Source: Candidatus Nitrospira kreftii
GTDB taxonomy: Bacteria > Nitrospirota > Nitrospiria > Nitrospirales > Nitrospiraceae
Length of the DNA stretch: 64,000 nt
Reading direction: 5' to 3'
Assembly (NCBI GenBank): GCA_014058405.1
Contig: CP047423.1
Coordinates: forward strand, 4,061,729 to 4,125,728
Shown here: in pieces, positions 19,177-26,927 of the stretch
Layout: each line of letters starts with the position of its first letter
Position numbering within the stretch: position 1 is the first letter of the stretch
Made by a program: the position numbers and the translations under genes
Notes under the pieces: generated by a model
What the model was told of the DNA's origin: nothing
The model's database searches: none
The model's input: the letters and a program-made list of their open reading frames with translations, nothing else

Positions 19177-20442
19177 ATGGACCAAGTAATCAAGATCCCA
19201 AACCATTACAGTTTCATGGACCACGAGGTCTATGATTTCGACAGGGCTCTATCCATTTACGATTGGAACATAAAGTCTTCAGAGGTAGCCATAGATATGA
19301 GCCAATGCCTTACTGCCAATTACCAGGCGCTTTCGCTGGTGGTACTGTATCTGTGGCATCTACGGGCCAATAACTGCCACATCACAGTGCGCTTTCGAGA
19401 TGATAAAAAAGGCGCTTCTCAGATGTGGCGTTGGATGGGAGCTACAGGCTGGTCTCAAGTGCTAAATAGCGAACAACAGAACTTTCGAAGCACAGATATG
19501 AAGCCTCTTATAGCCCTTAGAAACAAGCCTGACTTTGAGGTGGCGCTGGCAAAGCTTGACGCTTACACGAAAGGCTTCAATGTCGAATACGAGAAAACAT
19601 TGCGCTATGTCTTATCAGAGCTGATGTACAACACCCTCGAGCACGGAAAAAAATTCGCAAAACTCTCGCACCAGGACAAACGGATTCCATCGATCATAGA
19701 ATTCACCTGGTACAAACTTCGAAATGAGCTTCATTTTGTCGTAGCTGATATTGGAATGGGCATCAAGAAGCATCTTGAGCAATCATTTGGGCCTTTCGAA
19801 ACTGACGAAGAGGCAATTCGGATGGCCCTTCGCCCACAGGTTTCTGGAACCTTCGCCGTGAAGGATCCTTACCTTAATAAAGACAACGCTGGCGTTGGTC
19901 TTTTCATTTCTAGCAACATCATCAAGAGACTGAATGCTGACATGCATATTGTCTCAGGGCATGGCGTAGTACATGTATCACCCGTCGATGTGACAGGACA
20001 AACTCTCAACTATTTCTGGCCAGGGACGTTTGTACTTATCAAAGTGAAGCTTGAGCAAGAGATGAATCTGAATCTTCATTCTATTATGGCTGAGTTAAGA
20101 GAAGTAGCTGACGAAGAGATCTCTAGGGCCGAAACAGCAGAATCCTCTAATCGGCAACTCGTGGTTGTGGAAAACTACTTCGGCAAACATGCAGAAGATA
20201 AGGAGGCTGCAATTGCTCACCGCAATCGCTATCTGCTTCCAGCCATATCTGAGGGTCGTTCAATCTTAATTGACTTCAATAACGTTGTTAATGCACCTCA
20301 TAGCTTTCTCAGCGCTCTGCTTGCTACTCCGATAAAACGATTAGGCATGGAGGCTTACAAGAGGATCAAGATCGTAAATGCGAGTCCAGAGATCAGAGAA
20401 ACCATTGATTTTATATTAGATGAGAATACCTCAGATAATTAG
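19177..20442 (+). CDS. GHKL ATPase flanked by STAS-like domains
   Basis: About 421 residues. The N-terminal 110 residues resemble a STAS-like fold (SSEVAIDMSQCLTANYQALS). A GHKL ATPase domain follows: N box YVLSELMYNTLEHGK (Glu148, Asn152), G1 box VVADIGMGIKKHL (Asp191) and G2 box AGVGLFISSNIIK. The C-terminal 80 residues (SILIDFNNVVNAPHSFLSAL, RIKIVNASPEIRETIDFIL) match the STAS-like DUF4325 pattern, whose name is recalled from memory. There is no phospho-accepting His domain, so it is not a classical histidine kinase; it is more like an anti-sigma/switch ATPase. The frame is open up to GTG 19111, but MDQVIKIPNHYSF at 19177 is the likelier start. Confidence 0.7.
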   Translation: MDQVIKIPNHYSFMDHEVYDFDRALSIYDWNIKSSEVAIDMSQCLTANYQALSLVVLYLWHLRANNCHITVRFRDDKKGASQMWRWMGATGWSQVLNSEQQNFRSTDMKPLIALRNKPDFEVALAKLDAYTKGFNVEYEKTLRYVLSELMYNTLEHGKKFAKLSHQDKRIPSIIEFTWYKLRNELHFVVADIGMGIKKHLEQSFGPFETDEEAIRMALRPQVSGTFAVKDPYLNKDNAGVGLFISSNIIKRLNADMHIVSGHGVVHVSPVDVTGQTLNYFWPGTFVLIKVKLEQEMNLNLHSIMAELREVADEEISRAETAESSNRQLVVVENYFGKHAEDKEAAIAHRNRYLLPAISEGRSILIDFNNVVNAPHSFLSALLATPIKRLGMEAYKRIKIVNASPEIRETIDFILDENTSDN

Positions 20443-20481
20443 TGGGGATCTGCTTCTTAGGGAGAGAACAATCCGAGACGC

Positions 20482-20725
20482 CTACCTGACGTAGACCACT
20501 CCCGGAGGTTCCTTTAGATCTGCATCACCCGTGACCACCTCGGCCTCCTGATTTTTGGCGGTCCCGTACACAATGGCATCAGCCATGACCAAACCGTGCT
20601 GGAGATTCACATCTGCGATCAGAAATGCAATGGATTCCGTCAGTCGAACCATATGGGTCGCGTTGAGCCTTCCTGCAACCGATACGCTGTCTCCTCGCCT
20701 CGTTCCCGTTTGACCTCTCTACCAA
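20482..20725 (-). pseudogene. PIN-domain toxin (VapC-type) remnant
   Basis: On the minus strand, 67 codons from 20685 to a TAG at 20482 encode the end of a PIN domain: VSVAGRLNATHMVRLTESIA, QHGLVMADAIVYGTAKNQEA, VVTGDADLKEPPGVVYVR. The acidic residues of MADAIV and TGDADL are kept. Directly upstream, another frame reads REVKRERGEETA, the helix that should precede it, so a frameshift separates them. The catalytic N-terminus (MxxDTN) is missing. It is a decayed toxin gene with no antitoxin nearby in frame. Confidence 0.75.
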
Positions 20726-20764
20726 TCGATGCTCAATAGCTTCACCTCCGACAGGACCACAACG

Positions 20765-21082
20765 CTACAGTTCAAGCGCGAAGCGAAGAGCGTCTTTGAC
20801 CTTAGCCATCGTGGCAGCGGACAGCTGTCCCAGTTTGCGTTCGAGCCTGGGTTCGATCAAAGACCCAATACCTTGGACGTTGACCACGGATGCTTGATGC
20901 AAAAAGGGAAGGTCGCCGAGCGGGATTTCGTACTGACTGCCTCGATGCTGTGTGGTCAGCGGGAGGTATGTGAGGAGTGCGCGGGGAGCGTCAGGATCGA
21001 AGCGAGAAACGATGAGAACGGGGCGGGTCTTCGCAGCCAACCCAAGATCGGCTAACCAGATGTCACCCGGCTTGGCGTTCAT
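20765..21082 (-). CDS. MazF/PemK-family mRNA interferase toxin
   Basis: A 105-residue protein with the family start MNAKPGDIWLADLGLAAKTRPVLIVSR and the strand TYLPLTTQHRGSQYEIPLG, ending with the VVNVQGIGSLIEPRLERKLG segment typical of MazF. These are ribosome-independent endoribonucleases that cut mRNA at short motifs. The start lies inside the upstream antitoxin gene (20-base overlap), the usual toxin-antitoxin arrangement. The target motif is unknown. Confidence 0.85.
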   Translation of the reverse strand: MNAKPGDIWLADLGLAAKTRPVLIVSRFDPDAPRALLTYLPLTTQHRGSQYEIPLGDLPFLHQASVVNVQGIGSLIEPRLERKLGQLSAATMAKVKDALRFALEL

Positions 21083-21248
21083 CGAGGGTATCGAGCACTT
21101 CTTGCACGACAGCTCGCGAAGGCTGCAGATCCAGAGTGTCGGTGTCGGCCAACTCGATCACGTCGGTCACAATTTGCACCACCTGAGCGGCCACCTCAGG
21201 CCGCCAGGAGGCGAGCTTTTTGTCGAGTTTCTGGGCGAGCTGCGTCAT
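21063..21248 (-). CDS. Putative antitoxin partner of the MazF-type toxin
   Basis: A 61-residue acidic, helical protein (KLASWRPEVAAQVVQIVTD, VIELADTDTLDLQPSRAVVQ). No DNA-binding motif is visible, unlike MazE. It is called antitoxin only from its size, charge and 20-base overlap with the toxin gene downstream. Confidence 0.65.
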   Translation of the reverse strand: MTQLAQKLDKKLASWRPEVAAQVVQIVTDVIELADTDTLDLQPSRAVVQEVLDTLDERQAG

Positions 21249-21638
21249 GCGGTGACGGTACCACGTTTCACCCTCCCTCGCAAGATTTCGCCTTCTGACG
21301 TCGGATCAGAGACTCGGCAGGGATCACAGGTCCTCAAGCAGTTAACGTACTTCTCTCCTGCCGGATGATTTTCTTCAGACCGGTCTCGAAATTTCTCTTT
21401 GTTCATCCCCGTTCTGACTCACTGTATCAGCGAACAGCCATGCCAGGAGCGGCTCTTCAGCGTTTGACGGATCCTTCTGTGAGTCATCTTCCTGCGAACG
21501 AGGTGACCACTCCTGACCTCTAGAGGACCTCTCCTGTCCCTTCCTGCCTAATTTCCTTTCTTCTCTCAGTCCGCTACGCTCGCCCCTGGCGGCACACAGG
21601 TTCTTTTGTTCCATGCGTCCTAGTTACGGAGGAGGAGC
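21249..21638. other. Gene-free interval inside the tRNA-Val island
   Basis: About 390 bases between the toxin-antitoxin pair and the plus-strand HTH gene. It would hold their divergent promoters. A low-complexity minus-strand frame exists but has repetitive Arg/Glu/Ser content and no ribosome site; I do not count it as a gene. Confidence 0.4.
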
Positions 21639-21929
21639 ATGAAAGGGATATCCCACGATCACCGCGTGTCGATTCGAGAATTGGCTGCGCTCCTGCGGGT
21701 CAGCACCGATACGATTCGACGGGCCTACCGGAGAGGAGACCTCCCCGCGATTCGGGTGAAGACCGCGCTCCGGTTCGACCTGGAGGAAGTCCATCGCGTG
21801 ATGGAACACCAGGCCGAGGCCTATGTGAGCGCACGGCGCTGCGCCGCGAGCGGCGCACGCCGGATGCCCATCAAGGCACAGCCCCCGCTTAGTCAAACGG
21901 GGGCGCTATTTCCAGGCACCAAACCATGA
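21639..21929 (+). CDS. Excisionase-like helix-turn-helix protein (HTH_17)
   Basis: A 96-residue protein. The first 55 residues are a MerR/excisionase-type winged helix: VSIRELAALLRVSTDTIRRA, YRRGDLPAIRVKTALRFDLEEV. The rest is basic and looks disordered. GGAGGAGG lies a few bases before the ATG. Such proteins bend attachment-site DNA or repress island promoters. It overlaps the next gene by ATGA. It is one of two such proteins in the island. Confidence 0.7.
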   Translation: MKGISHDHRVSIRELAALLRVSTDTIRRAYRRGDLPAIRVKTALRFDLEEVHRVMEHQAEAYVSARRCAASGARRMPIKAQPPLSQTGALFPGTKP

Positions 21930-22378
21930 GTCCTTCCAAGCGATTCGGCACAAACCCTGCTCCTTCGAGAGTACTCCTACCGGGAAGTGACTCGTCTGGC
22001 GGATTGCACCAACAACACTGTCGGCGCTGCGGCAAAGCCTGGTGGCCCCGCCAACCACGAAAGCCGGTTCGGTGTCCCGGTTGCAAGAGCCCGTACTGGG
22101 ACAAGCCTCGGCGGCTGAGACACACTGTCACGCCTCCGAGCACATCCGTGAAGAAAGAAAATTTGGCCCACAGCCTCGGCCAGACGCTCTCCAAGGCCTT
22201 TGGGAGCAAGGACGCCGACCACCCAGGAGATCACAGCGACCGCTCCCTGGCACACGCCCTCACCGTGCTCAAGGAGATGAAAGCCGCGGGCCGAACCTGG
22301 CAGGAGATGGCCGACCGGCTGGAACGGGAATTCGGAACGAAGTTGGAGAAAGACCAACTGAAGGCCCTTGTCCGCTAA
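21926..22378 (+). CDS. Zinc-ribbon protein of unknown function
   Basis: A 150-residue protein with a four-cysteine zinc ribbon (HCRRCGKAWWPR and RCPGCKSPYW, about residues 31-58) followed by a Ser/Lys linker and a helical C-terminal domain (LAHALTVLKEMKAAGRTWQE, MADRLEREFGTKLEKDQL). It is likely a nucleic-acid-binding accessory protein of the island. It is co-translated with the upstream HTH gene through a 4-base overlap. Confidence 0.6.
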   Translation: MSPSKRFGTNPAPSRVLLPGSDSSGGLHQQHCRRCGKAWWPRQPRKPVRCPGCKSPYWDKPRRLRHTVTPPSTSVKKENLAHSLGQTLSKAFGSKDADHPGDHSDRSLAHALTVLKEMKAAGRTWQEMADRLEREFGTKLEKDQLKALVR

Positions 22379-22384
22379 ACATCA

Positions 22385-22421
22385 CGTTCCCTGCCCCTAC
22401 CACCAGTCCGGGCAGGGAACG
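22385..22421. repeat. 12-bp inverted repeat after the zinc-ribbon gene
   Basis: Perfect arms CGTTCCCTGCCC (22385-22396) and GGGCAGGGAACG (22410-22421) around a 13-base loop, 7 bases past a stop codon. It has no T-run, so it is either a weak terminator or a processing hairpin. Confidence 0.6.
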
Positions 22422-22594
22422 AACAATCCTAGTCGCTGAGCGCAGCGTCTTGCAGGAGGCGAACCTGGAGGCGGCAGGAAGGTTGGCCCGCTGCTCCCCG
22501 CGAAGCGCAGCCACCTCTGAGCCGCTGGCGTTCTGACGCGAGCACGGAACAGGGGGTGCGGGGGTGTCGAAAGACGCCCCCGGTTGATTGCGAT

Positions 22595-22909
22595 ATGCTG
22601 TTGACTATCAAAGACCTATCACGCTGGCTCAACATCAAACCCTCAACGCTCTACCTCTGGGCGGCTCAAGGAAGGATTCCCAGTCAGAAAATTAATGGCT
22701 TGGTCCGGTTCGAGCACGTAAAAGTGACGGAATGGATGGAATCGTTTGAGCGGCACTCACCGCAATCAATGCTGCGAGAGTCACGAGTGAGTCATCGCGA
22801 TCTGGATCGCATCATTGAAGCAGCCAAGCGAGACGCCTATACTCCGCCCCCGGGGAAACCATCGACAGCGAGCCCAAAGGGAAGGGAGGTAGACCGTGGG
22901 GCTCGTTAA
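22595..22909 (+). CDS. Excisionase-like helix-turn-helix protein next to the integrase
   Basis: About 104 residues. MLLTIKDLSRWLNIKPSTLY, LWAAQGRIPSQKINGLVRFE is a classic HTH_17/excisionase domain; a basic tail follows. It overlaps the integrase start by 14 bases, so the two are translated together, as expected for an xis-int pair. The frame is open 13 codons upstream (ATG 22556), but the domain begins at 22595. Confidence 0.75.
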   Translation: MLLTIKDLSRWLNIKPSTLYLWAAQGRIPSQKINGLVRFEHVKVTEWMESFERHSPQSMLRESRVSHRDLDRIIEAAKRDAYTPPPGKPSTASPKGREVDRGAR

Positions 22910-24017
22910 ACGAGGGAATGTCTGGTGGATGAATTTAATTTTTGAGGGTCAGCGGATACGCCGGTCCACCGGGACGGCGAATCGAGCCTTGGCCGACTCC
23001 ATCATGGCCAAGGTGAAGGTTCAGCTGATTGAGGGGCAGTATTTTGATCGGCTCGAAGAAAAGACTCGAACCTTTGATGAATTGATGGATCGTTACGAAC
23101 GGGAGCATCTCGTGAAATTGGCAAGCCAGCAGATCTGTCAGGTCTTCGTGAAACGCTTTCGTGCGTTCTTCGGCGATCGGACCTTGGCGGAGATCACGCC
23201 CCGACTGATCGTGGACTATAAGAGCACACGCTATGCGGCTGGAGTGCAAGCCGCCTCGATCAATCGAGAGCTCAGCTGTTTGAGAAAGGCCTTCAACCTC
23301 GCTAAGCGCGAGTGGGAGTGGTGCCGGGAGAATCCCGTGAGCCGCGTGTCCCTCGAAAGGGGCGCGAATAAACGGGACCGCTGGCTGACAGAAGACGAAG
23401 AGGCGCGATTGCTCACCGCGTGTTCGTCCTGGTTGCGTGATCTCGTGGTGTTCGCGCTGCATACCGGGATGCGGTTGGGTGAGATCCTCTCGCTGACATG
23501 GAGCGCAGTGGATCTCTTCCGGAGAACGGTCACGGTCTTTCGATCCAAGAACGGAGAACGGCGAACGGTGCCGTTGAATCAGACCGCGATGGGGCTCCTC
23601 ACGGAGAAGGCCAAGGTGCGCCACCTGAAAACAAGTCTCGTGTTTCCAAGTCAGGCTGGCACACGTCTCGATCCCAACCATCTACGACGGGCTTTACGGC
23701 CTGCTATGGCGAAGGCTGGGATCGTGGACTGCCATTTCCATGACCTCCGGCACACCTTCGCGACGCGGCTGGTCCAATCCGGGATCGATCTGTACAAGGT
23801 GCAGCGACTACTTGGGCACAAGTCTCCGATCATGACGCAGCGGTATGCCCATCATTACCCGGAAAGCTTACGGGATGGGGTGGAGATATTGGACCGTCAG
23901 AAGCGCTGTGACACAAAATCGACCACAGTGCGGAGGACCTCGGAGAACGTTGTCGTGGAAGTGCTTGAAAAGATGGTGGGCGATACAGGTATCGAACCTG
24001 TGGCCTCTTCCGTGTGA
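22896..24017 (+). CDS. int: Tyrosine-recombinase integrase of the tRNA-Val island
   Basis: A 373-residue phage-type integrase. It has an N-terminal Arm domain (LVKRGNVWWMNLIFEGQRIR), a SAM-like core-binding domain (about 60-150) and a catalytic domain with Arg193 (HTGMRLGE), His282 and Arg285 (HDLRHTFAT), His308 (LLGHKS) and Tyr317 (TQRYAHHY). GTG start behind AAGGAGG. The last 14 codons (MVGDTGIEPVASSV) and the stop are read from the antisense strand of the tRNA-Val gene, exactly within the 46-bp attachment core. Since the core holds all the remaining codons, the protein end is the same in the integrated and circular forms. Confidence 0.95.
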   Translation: MGLVKRGNVWWMNLIFEGQRIRRSTGTANRALADSIMAKVKVQLIEGQYFDRLEEKTRTFDELMDRYEREHLVKLASQQICQVFVKRFRAFFGDRTLAEITPRLIVDYKSTRYAAGVQAASINRELSCLRKAFNLAKREWEWCRENPVSRVSLERGANKRDRWLTEDEEARLLTACSSWLRDLVVFALHTGMRLGEILSLTWSAVDLFRRTVTVFRSKNGERRTVPLNQTAMGLLTEKAKVRHLKTSLVFPSQAGTRLDPNHLRRALRPAMAKAGIVDCHFHDLRHTFATRLVQSGIDLYKVQRLLGHKSPIMTQRYAHHYPESLRDGVEILDRQKRCDTKSTTVRRTSENVVVEVLEKMVGDTGIEPVASSV

Positions 24018-24018
24018 A
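23973..24018. repeat. attR: 46-bp core within the intact tRNA-Val gene
   Basis: Exact match to 16210-16255. It overlaps the CCA, acceptor 3' strand, T arm and anticodon-arm side of tRNA-Val and also the last 14 codons plus stop of the integrase. Confidence 0.92.
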
Positions 24019-24048
24019 GGAAGCGCTCTACCACTGAGCTAATCGCCC
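23974..24048 (-). tRNA. tRNA-Val (anticodon CAC), island attachment site
   Basis: The minus strand gives acceptor GGGCGAT pairing with ATCGCCC, then A and encoded CCA. The D arm is GCTCAGTGGTAGAGC, and the anticodon stem CTTCC/GGAAG holds loop TTCACAC (anticodon CAC, GUG codons). The T arm is ACAGG TTCGATA CCTGT. The gene stays intact because the island carries the same 3' sequence. Confidence 0.95.
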
Positions 24049-24130
24049 GACTCGCGGGAGTCTAGCACGGGATTTCAGCCCGGTTCAATGTGGCCGTTCT
24101 CCTTGACTTCACCAAAAGGCGGTTTCTAGA

Positions 24131-25480
24131 ATGACTGCCTTTCACGGTAAAGATGGTCGATTTATGAGAGATGACATTGTCATCGTGGGCGGGGGTCTGG
24201 CTGGTTCTGAAGCCGCATGGCAGGCGGCCACTCGTGGCGCCAAGGTCACGCTCTATGAGATGCGCCCGAAGGAGATGACGAAGGCGCACAAGACTGGAAA
24301 CTTGGCCGAACTCGTCTGCTCGAACTCGCTCGGATCGCTCGATCCCTTGAATGCGCCAGGCATTTTAAAGGAAGAGATGCGGCGGCTGAACTCGCTGATC
24401 ATTTCTGCTGCTGAGCAGGCGAGAGTGCCGGCCGGGTCAGCACTGGCTGTCGATCGTGATCAGTTCTCCCAGCACATTACCCGCGCGCTGGAAGGCCATC
24501 CGAACATCAGGATTCTCCACGAAGAGATTGGAGACATCCCGACAGATTGCCTCTGCATCATCGCCACTGGGCCATTGACGTCGGATAAGCTCTCGCAGAC
24601 CATTCGCGCCGTGACGCAATCCCAGCACCTGTATTTCTTCGACGCAATCTCGCCGATCGTGGATGCGGAGTCGATCAACATGGACATCGTCTTTCGCGCC
24701 TCACGCTACGATAAAGGTGGGGATGATTATTTAAATTGCCCCATGACGGCAGAGCAGTACAATGCCTTTTACGACGCCATGATGGCCGCAGAAAAGGTAC
24801 AGCCGAAAGAATTTGAGAAGACGCCCTATTTCGAGGCCTGTGTGCCCATTGAGGTACTCGCTGAGCGTGGCCGCCAGACGATGCAGTTCGGGCCCATGAA
24901 ACCAGTGGGCCTCAAGAATCCTAGGACCGGGGTGGAGCCAGCGGCAGTCGTGCAATTGCGAACGGAAAATATCCATCGGACCTGCTACAACCTGGTGGGC
25001 TTTCAAACCAAACTCACGTATCCGGAACAGAAACGCGTCTTTCGCATGATCCCCGGCCTCGAACAGGCAGAGTTTCTGCGATATGGGAGCTTGCACCGCA
25101 ATACCTTCATTAATTCTCCTCAACTACTTTTGAATACCCTGCAATTTAAAGCTCGAGGTACGTTGTTCTTCGCCGGGCAACTAGTCGGCGTGGAAGGGTA
25201 TACCGAATCAGCTGCCATGGGAGGCATGGCCGGCATCAATGCGGCTCGGGCCCTGGCCGGCGAACCATTGATCACACCACCGCCTACGACGGCACACGGC
25301 TGCTTGATTGCTCATGTGACTGCCTCGGATCCACGTCACTTCCAACCGATGAACACCAATTTTGGCCTGTTCCCTCCCTTGGCAACCCCTCCGAGGGACA
25401 AGGACAAGAAGCGGCGTTCATTGAGCCAACGAGCTCTTGAGGATTTCGACGTATGGACGAAGCGATCAAAACTTTCGTAA
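24131..25480 (+). CDS. trmFO: Folate-dependent tRNA (m5U54) methyltransferase TrmFO
   Basis: A 449-residue flavoprotein that makes ribothymidine 54 in the tRNA T loop, using methylene-tetrahydrofolate. It shows the N-terminal FAD-binding GGGLAGSEAAWQA, the family stretches LYEMRPKEMTKAHKTGNLAE and ELVCSNSLGS, the ISPIVDAESINMD segment, and the C-terminal FAD region FFAGQLVGVEGYTESAAMGG. An AAGGCGG-like ribosome site precedes ATG 24131; MRDDIVIVGGG at 24164 is the alternative. It overlaps xerC by 28 bases in the order trmFO-xerC-hslV-hslU seen also in Firmicutes. Confidence 0.95.
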   Translation: MTAFHGKDGRFMRDDIVIVGGGLAGSEAAWQAATRGAKVTLYEMRPKEMTKAHKTGNLAELVCSNSLGSLDPLNAPGILKEEMRRLNSLIISAAEQARVPAGSALAVDRDQFSQHITRALEGHPNIRILHEEIGDIPTDCLCIIATGPLTSDKLSQTIRAVTQSQHLYFFDAISPIVDAESINMDIVFRASRYDKGGDDYLNCPMTAEQYNAFYDAMMAAEKVQPKEFEKTPYFEACVPIEVLAERGRQTMQFGPMKPVGLKNPRTGVEPAAVVQLRTENIHRTCYNLVGFQTKLTYPEQKRVFRMIPGLEQAEFLRYGSLHRNTFINSPQLLLNTLQFKARGTLFFAGQLVGVEGYTESAAMGGMAGINAARALAGEPLITPPPTTAHGCLIAHVTASDPRHFQPMNTNFGLFPPLATPPRDKDKKRRSLSQRALEDFDVWTKRSKLS

Positions 25481-26385
25481 TGTACCTCCAAGTGGAACGC
25501 AATGCCTCACACGAAACCATTCGTAACTACCGATCCGATCTTCAGCAGCTGAAGGGGTTTATCCGCCGCACGGAACCCGCTCACACTCGAGTCGATGCGA
25601 TCACCAGTGACCATATCCGCGCCTATCTGCACAGCCTGGATCAACAAGGCGACAAAGCGTCATCGTTGGCAAGAAAGCTGGCGTGCCTACGGAGCTTTTT
25701 TCGGTTTCTTGTACGTGAAGGAGTCCTGCACATGAACCCAGCGGAGGACCTGAGAAGTCCGAAGCTACCAAAGTCGCTTCCTCGAGTGCTGACAAAAGGC
25801 GATGCAGCGGCGCTCATGGAGTTTCCGACTGGGCCATCACCCCTCTCCTTACGCGATCGTGCCCTGCTGGAAACCTTGTACTCGACCGGTGCCCGAGTGA
25901 GTGAGGCCGTGGGGATCAATCTCGGCGACCTCAACGAGATGGACGGACTCGTGTGCTTGCGAGGAAAGGGCCGCAAGGAACGGGTCGTTCCGATTGGAGA
26001 CGTGGCACTCCAGGCGATTCAGGAGTACCGGAAGTCGCTACGTGCACCAAGCTTCGGCGCCCAGCTGTCGGCTCCATTGTTTTTGAATCATCGTGGGGGT
26101 CGACTCACGACACGAAGTGTCGCTCGAATGGTCTCGCGATACTCCAGTCGTCTCATGGGTGGAGCGGTGAGTCCACATGCCTTACGGCATTCGTGCGCCA
26201 CGCACTTACTCGACGAAGGCGCAGACCTCCGGTCAATACAGGAAATGCTCGGCCATGCGTCGCTGAGCACCACGCAAAAATATACGCATGTGGCGACGGA
26301 TCAGCTCCTGGCGGTCTACGATCGAGTCCATCCCCGCGCGCGAGCAAAAAGCACTCTTTCAGGAAAGGATCGGAAATCGTCATGA
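25453..26385 (+). CDS. xerC: Tyrosine recombinase XerC
   Basis: A 310-residue recombinase. N-terminal SAM-like core-binding domain ([20 protein letters not shown]), then the catalytic domain with STGARVSEA (Arg), [12 protein letters not shown] (His, Arg), [10 protein letters not shown] (His) and QKYTHV (Tyr). It resolves chromosome dimers at dif together with a second Xer protein. Its place between trmFO and hslV separates it from the island integrases. The stop overlaps hslV by ATGA. Confidence 0.93.
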   Translation: MDEAIKTFVMYLQVERNASHETIRNYRSDLQQLKGFIRRTEPAHTRVDAITSDHIRAYLHSLDQQGDKASSLARKLACLRSFFRFLVREGVLHMNPAEDLRSPKLPKSLPRVLTKGDAAALMEFPTGPSPLSLRDRALLETLYSTGARVSEAVGINLGDLNEMDGLVCLRGKGRKERVVPIGDVALQAIQEYRKSLRAPSFGAQLSAPLFLNHRGGRLTTRSVARMVSRYSSRLMGGAVSPHALRHSCATHLLDEGADLRSIQEMLGHASLSTTQKYTHVATDQLLAVYDRVHPRARAKSTLSGKDRKSS

Positions 26386-26927
26386 TCATTCGATCAACCA
26401 CCATTCTGTGTGTCAGACGCGACGGACGAGTTGCCATGGGCTGCGACGGCCAGGTCACCGTTGGAACCACGGTGATGAAACACAACGCCAAGAAACTTCG
26501 CCGCCTGCATCATGACCAGATACTGGCGGGATTTGCGGGAGCCACCGCCGACGCGTTTACGCTGTTCGAGAAGTTCGAGAGTAAGTTGGAGGAGCATCGG
26601 GGCAATCTTACTAGGGCAGCGGTCGAGCTGGCGAAAGAGTGGCGAACGGACCGGGTGCTTCGACGTTTGGAGGCCCTCCTTGCCGTCGCCGGATCGGAAC
26701 ACTCGTTCATCATTTCTGGGACAGGCGATGTCGTAGAACCGGAGGACGGGATTCTGGCTATAGGCTCAGGTGGACCCTATGCCCTCGCTGCCGCCAGGGG
26801 CCTGTTACGACATTCCCAACTCGATGCCTCGGCGATCGTGAGGGAAGCCATGCATATTGCCGGTTCGATTGACATTTACACCAATCAACAGATTATTGTT
26901 GAAGAACTCGAGGATAAAGCACGATGA
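26382..26927 (+). CDS. hslV: ATP-dependent protease subunit HslV (ClpQ)
   Basis: A 181-residue N-terminal-nucleophile peptidase, the proteasome-like core paired with HslU. After a short lead MIIRS comes [20 protein letters not shown], so the active Thr is Thr6 and the first five residues must be removed. Further family blocks: [51 protein letters not shown]. The ATG at 26382 overlaps the xerC stop. A much longer open frame upstream is an xerC shadow. Confidence 0.95.
   Translation: MIIRSTTILCVRRDGRVAMGCDGQVTVGTTVMKHNAKKLRRLHHDQILAGFAGATADAFTLFEKFESKLEEHRGNLTRAAVELAKEWRTDRVLRRLEALLAVAGSEHSFIISGTGDVVEPEDGILAIGSGGPYALAAARGLLRHSQLDASAIVREAMHIAGSIDIYTNQQIIVEELEDKAR

Larger units (their letters stand above)
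16210..24018. mobile_element. Integrative island in tRNA-Val(CAC), about 7.8 kb
   Basis: Bounded by an exact 46-bp direct repeat (16210-16255 and 23973-24018) that is the 3' part of the tRNA-Val gene. A tyrosine integrase abuts the tRNA. Cargo in order: ParB-like protein, Dam-type methylase, GHKL-STAS protein, PIN-toxin remnant, MazF-type pair, two excisionase-like HTH proteins and a zinc-ribbon protein. The first three genes look more AT-rich than the chromosome around them. No conjugation, replication or virion genes are seen, so it is a small integrative element that must be mobilised in trans or be stranded. Confidence 0.9.

Noticed and set aside
21375..21614. 79-codon minus-strand frame in the tRNA-Val island
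   Set aside because: Low-complexity Arg/Glu/Ser content, no ribosome site, no family look; it lies in an intergenic stretch.
25953..26381. Long N-terminal extension of hslV
   Set aside because: The open frame upstream overlaps xerC in another frame; the HslV start at 26382 with an ATGA overlap and the Thr-Thr-Ile start is far better.
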